Source: Alphaproteobacteria bacterium
GTDB taxonomy: Bacteria > Myxococcota_A > UBA796 > GCA-2862545
Direction of reading: 5' to 3'
NCBI GenBank assembly: GCA_020632955.1
Contig: JACKEO010000002.1
Span: 124,001 to 188,000 of the forward strand
Length of the DNA: 64,000 nucleotides
Shown piece by piece: positions 41,716 to 50,188 of the stretch. The notes under the pieces are model-generated. The model worked only from the letters and a program-made list of their open reading frames with translations. It was not told where the DNA came from and made no database searches. Position numbers and translations under genes: made by a program. Within the stretch, counting starts at the first letter, position 1. Each line of letters begins with the position of its first letter.

Positions 41716-42904
41716 GGTCGGCGCGCTGCCCCGGGTCCAGGGCCAGGGGCTGCAGCGTGAGCTCGCGGTGGCCCACCACCGGCACCGACGGCAGCTCGGC
41801 GTAGAAGGCCAGCACCGCGTCGAGGTCGGCGAGCTGGCCCGCGTGCATGTAGGGCGCCGTGGCCGTGACGTTGCGCAGGGTGGGCGTCTTGAAGGCGCCG
41901 CGGAAGTCCTCGAAGGCCGGGTTGAGGAAGCGCAGCTCCTCGCAGTCGGTGGTGTCGGACCACGGGCCCCGACACGACAGCTCGCTCTCGAGGACCGACA
42001 GGGCGCCCACGGTGCGGCCGGGGTCGTAGCCCCGGGGCTCGGGCAGGCCGAGGGGGTGGAAGGCGCGGTCGGTGAACATCGGGCCGTGGTGGCAGGCGGT
42101 GCAGCCGGCGGGGCCCAGGAAGAGCCGCAGCCCGCGCACGGCCGCCGGGTCGAGGTGGCCCCCGCCCTCCGGGTCGCCCGAGAGCACGGCGCCCACGTAG
42201 CGGTCGAAGGGCGCCTCGGCGGGGAGCAGGGTGCGCTCGAAGGCCGCGATCGCCTTGGCCGCGTTCACCGCCACGCCCGTGGCCGCCGCCTGCTGGGCCG
42301 GGGTCAGCGACGCCCAGGCCACCGCCAGCGGGTGGTCGGCCTCCCGATCGGGGCGCGCGTGCGCCGGGAGCGTGGCGAGCTCGGCCGGGAGCGGGCCGAA
42401 GATGGCCTCGTAGGGTTCCCGCCACGCGGCGGCGACGTGGTGGGCCAGGTGCACGCGGTCGCTGCCCATCTCGACCGCGCTCTCGAGGGGCCCCAGCGCC
42501 TGGGACCACAGGCTGTCGGCCCGGCCGTCCCAGAAGAACCACGGCCCCTGCTGCATGCCCTCGAGGGCCGGCGCGCTGCGTGACGCCGTGCCGAGCCCCA
42601 CCGCCAGCGCACGGCCGTCGGTGAAGTGGCGCGCCGGGTCGTGGCAGGTGGCGCACGAGAGGGTGCCCGTGGGCGACAGCCCCGGGTCGTAGAACAGGCG
42701 ACGCCCCAGCGCGGCGGCCGCCGGGTCGTCCGCCCAGCGGTTCGTGGGGTCTGCGGGCAGGTGGGTGTCGAGGAGCAGCGACGCGAGCTGGTCGCGCTCG
42801 GCCACGGACCAGCCGCGCGCCTCGGTGGGCACGACCTGCACGACCTCCGGCGCCGCCTCCCCGCAGCCGAGCAGGGCCAGCAGGCCCGGCGCGCCGCGTC
42901 TCAC
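41651..42904 (-). CDS. Di-haem cytochrome c peroxidase/MauG-family lipoprotein
   Basis: 417 residues from GTG 42904 (GTGA overlap with the YtkA-like gene). Lipobox LLALLGC near residue 17. Two c-type haem motifs are present: CATCH with the flanking LSPTGTLSCATCH, and CTACH with GPAGCTACHHGPMF. Other family features are GRADSLWSQALGPLE, a KAIAAFERTL segment and FKTPTLRNV near the C-terminus. It probably reduces peroxide or a related oxidant in the periplasm using electrons from a cytochrome. It is the last gene of the oxidase operon and overlaps SURF1 at the 3' end. Confidence 0.93.
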   Translation of the reverse strand: MRRGAPGLLALLGCGEAAPEVVQVVPTEARGWSVAERDQLASLLLDTHLPADPTNRWADDPAAAALGRRLFYDPGLSPTGTLSCATCHDPARHFTDGRALAVGLGTASRSAPALEGMQQGPWFFWDGRADSLWSQALGPLESAVEMGSDRVHLAHHVAAAWREPYEAIFGPLPAELATLPAHARPDREADHPLAVAWASLTPAQQAAATGVAVNAAKAIAAFERTLLPAEAPFDRYVGAVLSGDPEGGGHLDPAAVRGLRLFLGPAGCTACHHGPMFTDRAFHPLGLPEPRGYDPGRTVGALSVLESELSCRGPWSDTTDCEELRFLNPAFEDFRGAFKTPTLRNVTATAPYMHAGQLADLDAVLAFYAELPSVPVVGHRELTLQPLALDPGQRADLIAFLGSLEAPVRPEALPPAP

Positions 42905-43368
42905 GGCGTGTAGGGGAAGGAGGTGGTGTCGCGTCCCCGCGGGCCCTGCACCTCGATCGTGACCGTCCAGGCGCCGCCCATGTGCAGCTTGAAGCCCTCG
43001 GTGCGGTAGACGCCGCCCGGGTGGCTGCACACCGGGGGCTCCCCTGCGCAGTCGCCGGGCAGATCCTGGGGGTCGGTCATCATCCCGTGGCCGTGCTGCG
43101 GCATGCGCGCGTCCAGCGCCACCAGGGCCTCCTCCACGGGCGCGCCCTCGCGGTCGGTGAGCGTGGCCTCCACGGCGAAGAGGGCGCCGAGCGCGGGCCG
43201 CGGCGGGTCGAAGCGCACCGACAGCGCGTAGAGCCCCGTCTGGGTGGTGCCCTGCCACACGGCACCGTCGGGCGGGACCGCGGGGGCCACCACCGCGGGC
43301 GCGGCCACGGGGTCGGCCACGGGCTCCTCCCCTCCACACGCCAGCAGCGCGACGAGCAGCGCGATCAT
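42901..43368 (-). CDS. YtkA-like lipoprotein, possible copper chaperone
   Basis: 155 residues; ATG 43368 overlaps the ctaG stop. Lipobox ALLAC near residue 11. The beta-sandwich has the YtkA/FixH-like run DREGAPVEEALVALDARMPQHGHGM (cited by its ends), where the Met/His cluster PQHGHGMM could bind copper. It also has one Cys pair (GDCAGEPPVC). It is placed between CtaG and the peroxidase in an oxidase operon, consistent with metal delivery, though this is inference. Confidence 0.82.
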   Translation of the reverse strand: MIALLVALLACGGEEPVADPVAAPAVVAPAVPPDGAVWQGTTQTGLYALSVRFDPPRPALGALFAVEATLTDREGAPVEEALVALDARMPQHGHGMMTDPQDLPGDCAGEPPVCSHPGGVYRTEGFKLHMGGAWTVTIEVQGPRGRDTTSFPYTP

Positions 43369-44288
43369 GCGACGGGCTCCGACGCGGGCAGGACCGCCGG
43401 CTTGCGCTCGCGGGCGATGTCCTGGGCGTAGTGCAGGAAGAAGGTGACGCCGATGGTGACCCAGAAGACGAGCCCGCCCGGGATCCACATGATGAGGCCG
43501 CCCGTGCGCTGGTCGGCCAGGGGGTCGAGGCCGAAGACCCGGGGCTGCACGGCGTAGTACGGGTAGAGGATCACGTCGGAGATGGTGATCACGGCCCCCA
43601 GTCCCTTCATCGGGATGGTGAGCACGAAGAGGTAGATCATGCGCCAGCCGGGTGACAGCGGCGGAAGGCGCTCGGAGCGCGACAGCGCGGGCCACCACAT
43701 CACGACGTAGGCCGCCATGAAGGACAGGTGCTCCACGATGTGCACGTCGTGGTCGCGCAGCGCCCAGTCGTACATCGACGGCACGTGCCACAGGTAGAGC
43801 ACCGAGGTGCTGAGCACGAAGCCGGTGGCGGGGTGACCGAGCACCCGACCGAGCGCCAGGGCCCAGCGCCGATCGAGCAGGGGGTCCCACATCCACGGGG
43901 GGATGCCGGCCAGCATCATCGGCGGGAACACCAGGGTGATCAGCAGGTGCTGCACCATGTGGCCCGAGAACAGGTACACGTCCGACAGCTCGTGCAGCGG
44001 GCCCTGGAGGCTCGTGAAGACCACGAGGATGCCGCCGTGGAAGAGCAGGCGCTCCCAGCGACTGGGGCCCTCGTCCGCCAGCGACCAGGCGCGACGGAGC
44101 GGGCCCGCCATCAGCTCGTAGGCCACCACGAAGGCCAGGCAGCCCAGCACGATGCTCGGGTAGACGTCCCACGTGATCCACGCGCCGGGCGCGGCGTCGG
44201 GCAGGCTGGACCAGTCGTAGATCCCACGCAGCGGCACGGCGCCGCTGTGGGCGTGCGCAGGGCCGACGAGGTGCGGGAGCAGGAACAT
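43365..44288 (-). CDS. ctaG: CtaG (caa3 type) cytochrome oxidase assembly protein
   Basis: 307 residues from ATG 44288. Seven or so membrane helices include the family motifs SGHMVQHLLITLVFPPMMLAG and VLYLWHVPSMYDWAL, with the His residues typical of the caa3_CtaG family. It is needed to assemble the caa3-type oxidase, probably in Cu delivery, and is not homologous to mitochondrial-type Cox11. An 86-base gap separates it from the hydrolase gene upstream, so a secondary promoter is possible there. Confidence 0.95.
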   Translation of the reverse strand: MFLLPHLVGPAHAHSGAVPLRGIYDWSSLPDAAPGAWITWDVYPSIVLGCLAFVVAYELMAGPLRRAWSLADEGPSRWERLLFHGGILVVFTSLQGPLHELSDVYLFSGHMVQHLLITLVFPPMMLAGIPPWMWDPLLDRRWALALGRVLGHPATGFVLSTSVLYLWHVPSMYDWALRDHDVHIVEHLSFMAAYVVMWWPALSRSERLPPLSPGWRMIYLFVLTIPMKGLGAVITISDVILYPYYAVQPRVFGLDPLADQRTGGLIMWIPGGLVFWVTIGVTFFLHYAQDIARERKPAVLPASEPVA

Positions 44289-44374
44289 GGCGCCCTCCGG
44301 GCTGCCGAGCGGCCCGTCCTAACCGGCGAACCGGGACCTCCGCCGCTGCGGGCAGCGCCCGGTGGCAGGCGTGG

Positions 44375-45502
44375 TCAGTCGCGACGCGAGAAGGTCACGA
44401 CCGGATCGGGCACGAGCGTGCCGTCGAGGAGCCCGCCGACCTCCTCGCCGTCGTCGCCGAGCAGGTGGGCCCGCGCGAAGGCCAGCACGTAGCTGTCGAC
44501 CAGGCGGAAGCCGAGGACCGGATCGAGCGTGGGGCAGCTGCCCAGCGCGAAGGTCTGGTGGCAGCCCCCGGCCAGCTGGGCCCAGACGGCCCCGAAGCCG
44601 TCGAGGTCGGCCCAGGCCTGCACGCCGCCGTCGTTGTCGGCCGTGCCGGTGAGGAGCAGCCAGGGCGAGTCGGCCGCCTGCCGGTGGCCCGCGTCGCCGA
44701 AGAGGCTGTTCCGCACGCCGGTGGCGAGGAGCACGAAGGCCTCGGCGCGGGGATCGGCGAGCGAGCCGTCGAGGAAGGGCATCCGCTGGTCGTCCGTGCA
44801 GCCCGGGCACCAGGCGTCGGGCTCGCCCTCGAAGGCCGCGCCGGCCACCGACCACACGGTGGACCCGCCACGGCTGTGGCCCGACATCACGTAGCGGTCG
44901 GTGGCCACGAGGCCGGCGAGCGGGTCGCTGGCCGGCAGGTCGCGCAGGGCATCGACCACGGCCGCGATGTCGGCAGGCCGGTGGTGCCAGTGCTCCTGCG
45001 GGTTGTCGGTGCCCTCGGTGAGGAGGTTGCCCCTGTGATCGGGCGCCACGGCGGCCCAGCCATGCGACGCCATCCAGCCCATGAGCTCGCCGCTGGTGCC
45101 CCCGAAGCCGCGGTCGCCGTGGCTGTAGGCGAGCAGCGGGAAGCCCCCCGCGTGGACCGGTGCCGCAGGAGGCGCATCGCCCAGCGTGTCCGTGGCGGGC
45201 GCGATGCCCGCGTACGAGAGCACCGGACCGTCCGTGGCGTCCGTCGGGTACCACACGTTCAGGCCGATGGTGCGCGTCTCTCCCGGCCGCAGCGTGTAGC
45301 TGACCTCCCAGGTGCGGAAGCCCACCTGGTAGGGACCCCGGGCCTGGGGGGACCAGGCCAGCGGGTCGGGCGCGTCCACGGTGTCGGTGTCGGCCACCGC
45401 GTCCGTGTCGCTGTCGTCCCCGTCGGGCGCGGCCGGCGCGCAGGCCACCGCGAGCGCCCCCGCCAGCGCGAGGAGCCCCAGCGGTGGCCGTCGGGCGGTC
45501 AG
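44375..45502 (-). CDS. Alpha/beta-hydrolase lipoprotein inside the oxidase operon
   Basis: 375 residues using CTG 45502, which overlaps the upstream stop as CTGA and supplies a full lipoprotein signal (LTARRPPLGLLALAGALAVAC). A start at GTG 45448 would leave only MAC and lose the signal. The mature N-terminus is a DTDAVADTDTVD-type acidic linker. The hydrolase has the oxyanion strand LLAYSHGDRGFGG, nucleophile elbow SGHSRGG and a C-terminal His in GGCHQTF, resembling PAF-acetylhydrolase or chlorophyllase-like esterases. No known link to oxidases; lipid or heme-side-chain ester chemistry is conceivable. Confidence 0.8.
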   Translation of the reverse strand: MTARRPPLGLLALAGALAVACAPAAPDGDDSDTDAVADTDTVDAPDPLAWSPQARGPYQVGFRTWEVSYTLRPGETRTIGLNVWYPTDATDGPVLSYAGIAPATDTLGDAPPAAPVHAGGFPLLAYSHGDRGFGGTSGELMGWMASHGWAAVAPDHRGNLLTEGTDNPQEHWHHRPADIAAVVDALRDLPASDPLAGLVATDRYVMSGHSRGGSTVWSVAGAAFEGEPDAWCPGCTDDQRMPFLDGSLADPRAEAFVLLATGVRNSLFGDAGHRQAADSPWLLLTGTADNDGGVQAWADLDGFGAVWAQLAGGCHQTFALGSCPTLDPVLGFRLVDSYVLAFARAHLLGDDGEEVGGLLDGTLVPDPVVTFSRRD

Positions 45503-46350
45503 CGGGCGCTCGCCACGATGTCGGGGGTCACGACGCCGTGGTCGTTGCCCCAGCTGTTGCGCTCGTAGGTGGCGATGGCGGCGATCTCGAGGTCGGAGAG
45601 CTGGCCGAAGGGGGTCATCATCCCGTTGTAGGTGGTGCCGTTCACGACGATCTCGCCGGACAGGCCGTTGATGATGATGCCCGCGTGCCGCTTCGGGTCG
45701 AGGAAGCCCTCGTAGTCGCTGCCGGCGAGCGGCGGGAAGGCGGGCGGGATGCCCGTGCCGCCGGCCTGGTGGCAGGCCACGCAGTGGATGCCGTAGAGGC
45801 CCTTGCCCATCTCGACGAGCTGGGCCTTGGTCTCCTCCTCGCTCATGCCCGACAGGTCGAGCTCGGGCGCCTTGGGGCCCCCGGTGGGCTTGGGGGCCAC
45901 GAAGGCCGTGAGGCGATCACGGTCGATGGGGGGCGAGGCGCAGTAGACGCGGTGCGAGACGTGGCTCTTGACCCACGAGGTGCACTCGCCGCTGTAGTCG
46001 GTCCAGTAGCGCTCCTGGATGGGCTCGGGGTCCACGCCCGGGGACGGGTCGTAGCCGGAGCTCAGCGCCATCAGCACCATCACCATCAGGATGCCGCCGA
46101 AGAGCGGGGGCACGAAGATCTGGGTGTAGACGTTCGCGTCGTCCCAGAGGTGCATGAACAGCGCGACGACGAGCGTGAACTTCACGATCGACAGCGCGAT
46201 CAGGCCCGCCGGCGGCACGTTGAAGATCTCGAACAGCGGCGCGAGCTCCACGAGGGTGATGACCCCGAGGATCACCGCCACCACCGTGTAGAACTTCCAG
46301 GAGCGGTGGCCCTCGTGGCCCTCGCCGTGGGTGTCGTGGTCGGCGCTCAT
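45499..46350 (-). CDS. ctaF: Cytochrome oxidase subunit IV fused to cytochrome c domain
   Basis: 283 residues; ATG 46350 overlaps the COX III stop. Residues about 17-100 have the three helices of the small caa3-type subunit IV (WKFYTVVAVILGVITLVELAPL by its ends WKFY and LAPL; then LMVMVLMALSSG). After a linker of about 85 residues comes a cytochrome c domain with CVACH near residue 196 and a distal Met in NGMMTPFGQLSD. Known caa3 oxidases carry cytochrome c on subunit II; a subunit IV fusion as well is unusual. Together they may form a two-haem relay to Cu-A. Confidence 0.9.
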   Translation of the reverse strand: MSADHDTHGEGHEGHRSWKFYTVVAVILGVITLVELAPLFEIFNVPPAGLIALSIVKFTLVVALFMHLWDDANVYTQIFVPPLFGGILMVMVLMALSSGYDPSPGVDPEPIQERYWTDYSGECTSWVKSHVSHRVYCASPPIDRDRLTAFVAPKPTGGPKAPELDLSGMSEEETKAQLVEMGKGLYGIHCVACHQAGGTGIPPAFPPLAGSDYEGFLDPKRHAGIIINGLSGEIVVNGTTYNGMMTPFGQLSDLEIAAIATYERNSWGNDHGVVTPDIVASAR

Positions 46351-46976
46351 GCGACGAACTCCATCAGGTAGACGACCGTGAAGATCACGATCCAGACGAT
46401 GTCGACGAAGTGCCAGTAGAGGCCGGCGACCTCGATGGCGTTGCCCTCGTCACCGCGGATCCAGCCCTTGCCGTACCAGAACATCGACAGCAGCAGCCAG
46501 AGCACGCCGATGGCGACGTGGGTGCCGTGGAAGCCGGTGAGGATGTAGAAGGTGGACCCGAAGAGGTTGCCCTGGAGGGTGAGCCCGGCGTGGTAGAAGT
46601 GCGCGAACTCGTACATCTGGAAGGCCACGAAGGCGCTGCCCATGGCCGCCGTGAGCGCCAGGTTGACGAGCGTCATGCCGCGCTTGCCCGTCTTCGCGCC
46701 GAGCACCGCCAGCACCATCGTGAACGAGCTCATCAGCAGCAGGAACGTGGAGATCGACGTGATGTTCACGTCGAAGACGTCCCGCGGGTAGGGCCCCACC
46801 AGGCTCTGGCCCCGGTAGTACATGTAGGTGCCGATCAGCGAGCCGAAGAAGAAGCAGTCCGACCCGAGGAAGGTCCAGAAGGCCAGCTTCATGTGGTCGA
46901 CGCCGAGGCTCCGCCAGTGGTGCTCGTCGAAGGTCTCGTCGTGACCGGCGCCCGCAGGCACTGCGTGGGACGACAT
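46347..46976 (-). CDS. ctaE: Cytochrome c oxidase subunit III
   Basis: 209 residues from ATG 46976, which has a GGAG site; an upstream GTG is in frame but unlikely. Five membrane helices with family motifs FLGSDCFFFGSLIGTYMYYRG, FYILTGFHGTHVAIG (the GxHGxHV signature) and YWHFVDIVWIVIFTVVYL. It stabilises the catalytic subunit. The five-helix, shorter form matches bacterial caa3/bo3 subunit III rather than the seven-helix mitochondrial form. Confidence 0.97.
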   Translation of the reverse strand: MSSHAVPAGAGHDETFDEHHWRSLGVDHMKLAFWTFLGSDCFFFGSLIGTYMYYRGQSLVGPYPRDVFDVNITSISTFLLLMSSFTMVLAVLGAKTGKRGMTLVNLALTAAMGSAFVAFQMYEFAHFYHAGLTLQGNLFGSTFYILTGFHGTHVAIGVLWLLLSMFWYGKGWIRGDEGNAIEVAGLYWHFVDIVWIVIFTVVYLMEFVA

Positions 46977-47025
46977 GGAGGCTCCAGGGGCCCCGAGGGG
47001 CGAAGGGAGGGAGGGGACGACGGCC

Positions 47026-48933
47026 TCAGCGAGGCCGCGCGTCCTCACGGATCCAGGCGAACATCGTGAAGAGCATGCCCAGGCCCATGACGAGCTGGAC
47101 CATGACCTGCGTGCCGAAGGCCGAGGCGTCGAACTTGCCGCCGCCGCCGCCGATGAGGAAGGCCGCGAAGAAGCCGCCCTGGAAGAGGGCCAGCAGCAGC
47201 GGCCAGTAGCTGGGCGGGGGCATCTCGACGTGGGCCGGGGCGTCCTTGCCGATGACCGCCTGGCTCACGGGCGAGCCGCCCTCGTGCTTCTCGTCCCACA
47301 GCGGGCGGTCGGAGTGGACCACCGGCAGCTTGCGGAAGTTGTAGTGGGGCGGCGGCGAGGCCATCGACCACTCGAGGGTGGCGGCGTCCCAGGGGTCGTC
47401 GCCCACCTTCTCGCCGGCGCCGAGGAGCCCGCGGATCAGGTTGACGAAGAAGAAGGCGAAGCCGGTGGCGATGAGGAAGGCGCCCACCGTGGCCATCAGG
47501 TTGTAGCCCTCGAGGCCCACGCCCGCGGGGTACTGCCACGACCGCCGGATCATGCCCATCGCCCCGAGGAAGTGCATCGGGAAGAAGGTGACGTTGATGC
47601 CGGCGAAGAACAGGGCCCACGCGATCCAGCCCAGGCCGTCGGGCAGCTTCCGGCCGTACATCTTCGGCCAGTAGAAGGTGATGCCCGAGAACAGGCCCAT
47701 CAGGGCGCCGCCCACCAGCACGTAGTGGAAGTGGGCCACGATGAAGTACGAGTCCTGCTGCTGGAGATCCACCGGGGGGCTGGCGTGCATGACGCCCGAG
47801 AGGCCACCGATGGTGAACAGGAAGACGAAGGTGATCGCGTAGACGTTGGGCAGCGTGAAGCTGATCTTCCCGCCCCACATCGTGGCGATCCAGTTGAAGA
47901 TCTTCACCGCCGTGGGCACCGCGATGAGCATCGTGGTGGTGGAGAAGGCGGCGTCGGCCACCGGGCCCAGGCCCGTGGTGAACATGTGGTGGCTCCACAC
48001 GCCGAAGCCCACGAAGCCGATCATGATGCCGGAGAAGATGACGAAGGGCGCGCCGAACAGCGGCTTGCGCGCGAACACCGGCAGCACCTCGGACACGATG
48101 CCCATGGCGGGCAGGATGAGGATGTAGACCTCGGGGTGCCCGAAGAGCCAGAAGAGGTGCTGCCAGAGCAGCGGATCCCCGCCGTTGGGCGGGAAGTAGA
48201 AGTTGGTGCCGAAGCTGCGGTCGAAGAGCATCAGCAGCAGCCCGACGGTGACCATCGGGAAGCTCATCACGATGAGGAACTGCACCACCAGGCTCATCCA
48301 CGTGAAGATGGGCATCCGGAACAGGGTCATGCCCGGCGCGCGCAGGTTCAGGATGGTGGTGATGAAGTTGAAGCCCGCCATCATCGAGCTGTTGCCCAGG
48401 ATGGCCAGCCCGAGGATCCAGAAGTCGATGCTCATCCCGGGGCTGTACTTGGACAGCGTCATGTTCGCGTAGCCGAACCAGCCGCCGTCGGGGGTGACGC
48501 CCACCACGCCCAGGAGCTTGAGGAAGATCGGCACGTTCAGGAAGATGCCGCCGAACAGGAAGAGCCAGTACGACAGGGCGTTCATCCGCGGGAAGGCCAC
48601 GTCGCGGGCGCCGATCTGCAGCGGGATGAGGAAGTTGAAGAAGGCCGCGCTCAACGGCATGATCGCGAGGAACACCATCGTGGTGGCGTGCATCGTGAAC
48701 ATCTCGTTGTACGTCTGCGCCGAGATGAACTCCGACTGCTCCGGGTACATCAGCTGCACGCGGATGAAGAGCGCCTCGAGGCCGCCCATCGCGAAGAAGA
48801 TGAGCGCGGAGAACATGTAGAGCTTGCCGATCCGCTTGTGATCGACGGTGGTCAGCCACGACCAGAGGGAGTTGTCCTCCTCCTCGTGGACGTCCGCGTG
48901 ATGCTCGACCTCGGTCGTCGCAGCGGTGCTCAT
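47026..48933 (-). CDS. ctaD: Cytochrome c oxidase subunit I
   Basis: 635 residues from ATG 48933. It has the haem-copper core: low-spin haem ligand region FTMHATTMVFLAIMP, the Cu-B His-Tyr pair in WLFGHPEVYILILPAMG, HHMFTTG and the haem a3/a ligands in YFIVAHFHYVLVGG. About 12-14 helices and a C-terminal extension with two extra helices and the SPPPHYNF segment place it among A-type oxidases of the caa3 branch. The GHPEVY motif with Tyr is complete, and the K-channel residues appear present. Confidence 0.98.
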   Translation of the reverse strand: MSTAATTEVEHHADVHEEEDNSLWSWLTTVDHKRIGKLYMFSALIFFAMGGLEALFIRVQLMYPEQSEFISAQTYNEMFTMHATTMVFLAIMPLSAAFFNFLIPLQIGARDVAFPRMNALSYWLFLFGGIFLNVPIFLKLLGVVGVTPDGGWFGYANMTLSKYSPGMSIDFWILGLAILGNSSMMAGFNFITTILNLRAPGMTLFRMPIFTWMSLVVQFLIVMSFPMVTVGLLLMLFDRSFGTNFYFPPNGGDPLLWQHLFWLFGHPEVYILILPAMGIVSEVLPVFARKPLFGAPFVIFSGIMIGFVGFGVWSHHMFTTGLGPVADAAFSTTTMLIAVPTAVKIFNWIATMWGGKISFTLPNVYAITFVFLFTIGGLSGVMHASPPVDLQQQDSYFIVAHFHYVLVGGALMGLFSGITFYWPKMYGRKLPDGLGWIAWALFFAGINVTFFPMHFLGAMGMIRRSWQYPAGVGLEGYNLMATVGAFLIATGFAFFFVNLIRGLLGAGEKVGDDPWDAATLEWSMASPPPHYNFRKLPVVHSDRPLWDEKHEGGSPVSQAVIGKDAPAHVEMPPPSYWPLLLALFQGGFFAAFLIGGGGGKFDASAFGTQVMVQLVMGLGMLFTMFAWIREDARPR

Positions 48934-48979
48934 GGCGAATCCTCGGGCGTGAAGCAGGAGAGCTTGGGAGAGGGGGCGG

Positions 48980-50188
48980 TCACTCGATCCCGGGGGTCGG
49001 GAAGGAGGACTTCTGGGCCAGCAGGTAGGCGACGATGGCGTCGACGGTCTCCTTGGGGAGATCCTCCTCGGAGAGCTCCCCGTCGCCCTTGGCGAGGGGG
49101 ATCACCATGCCGTCGAAGCGGGTGCCGCCGGTGCCGAGCAGGGCCGTGCCCGGCTTGATGGCGTCGGGGTGGCGGATCCAGGCGGTGAGCACCGCCTCGG
49201 TGTCGGCGCCGCCGTACATGTCCTCGATGCCGGCGCCCAGGTAGCGGCGGTCACCGAAGAAGGAGAGGTTGGGGCCGATGGCGCCCACGGCGGCCGGGTT
49301 GCCCGTGACGGCGTGGCAGGCGGTGCAGCCGCCGGCGCCGAAGGCCTCCTCGCCCTTGGACTTCACCGACGCGTCGGCGAAGGTGGGGCCGGCCTGGTAC
49401 TCGGCCACCCACTGCTCGTAGTCGGCGCCGTCGAGCGCGAGCACCTCGAAGCGCATCAGGGAGTGCGCCTCGCCGCAGTACTCGGCGCACTGGCCGCGGA
49501 TGTGCTCGGGCTCGCCCTTCGGCACGTCGAGGTCGAGCTGGAACCACAGCCGGTTGACGCGGCCGGGGACGGCGTCGCGCTTGCCGCCGATGCGGGGGGC
49601 CCAGAAGCTGTGGATCACCGTGTCGGAGGTGATGAGCAGGCTGACCGGGCGGTCGTCGGGGATCACCAGGTGGTTGCCGGTGGTGATCTGCTCGTTCACG
49701 TACTCGAAGGCCCACCACCAGCGCTTGCCGATGACGCGCACCTCCACGGTGGGCTTCACGGGCTTGCCGTCGGCGTCGAGGAGGACCTCGCCGGTGGCGG
49801 GGTCCACGCCGCCCACGGGCGGGGCGTCGGCGATCTCGAAGATCGTGCGGATGGTGGGGATGATCATCGTGAGCACGATGAGGATCGGCAGCAGGGTCCA
49901 GCCGATCTCGAGCTGGGTGTTGCCGTGGATCTGCTCGGGGTTGCCCGGCTTGCCGTCGTCGCGGAAGACCACGAGCGTGTAGGCCAGGAGCAGCGACACC
50001 AGCACGAAGATCACGAGCACGATGTAGGTGATCGTGGCGTACAGGGTCTGCGTGGCGTGCCCGAAGTCGCTGATCGGGTCGACGGACGTGTACGGGTAGC
50101 CGGCCTCGTGGGGCCAGAGCTCGCAGCCGGTCGCCAGCGAGGCGACGAGGGCGAGCAGCGCGATGACGGGCAGCCGGGACTTGGACAT
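48980..50188 (-). CDS. ctaC: Cytochrome c oxidase subunit II with C-terminal cytochrome c
   Basis: 402 residues from ATG 50188, overlapping the ctaB stop by one base (TGATG type). Lipobox LATGC at Cys22 indicates a lipid-anchored mature protein. Two helices follow, then the Cu-A domain with VIHSFWAPRIGGKRDAVPGR and GQCAEYCGEAHSLMRFEV carrying the Cys, His and Met ligands. A C-terminal cytochrome c domain has CTACH and a distal Met in GMVIPLA. This makes the enzyme a caa3-type oxidase that takes electrons through its own haem c. Confidence 0.97.
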   Translation of the reverse strand: MSKSRLPVIALLALVASLATGCELWPHEAGYPYTSVDPISDFGHATQTLYATITYIVLVIFVLVSLLLAYTLVVFRDDGKPGNPEQIHGNTQLEIGWTLLPILIVLTMIIPTIRTIFEIADAPPVGGVDPATGEVLLDADGKPVKPTVEVRVIGKRWWWAFEYVNEQITTGNHLVIPDDRPVSLLITSDTVIHSFWAPRIGGKRDAVPGRVNRLWFQLDLDVPKGEPEHIRGQCAEYCGEAHSLMRFEVLALDGADYEQWVAEYQAGPTFADASVKSKGEEAFGAGGCTACHAVTGNPAAVGAIGPNLSFFGDRRYLGAGIEDMYGGADTEAVLTAWIRHPDAIKPGTALLGTGGTRFDGMVIPLAKGDGELSEEDLPKETVDAIVAYLLAQKSSFPTPGIE

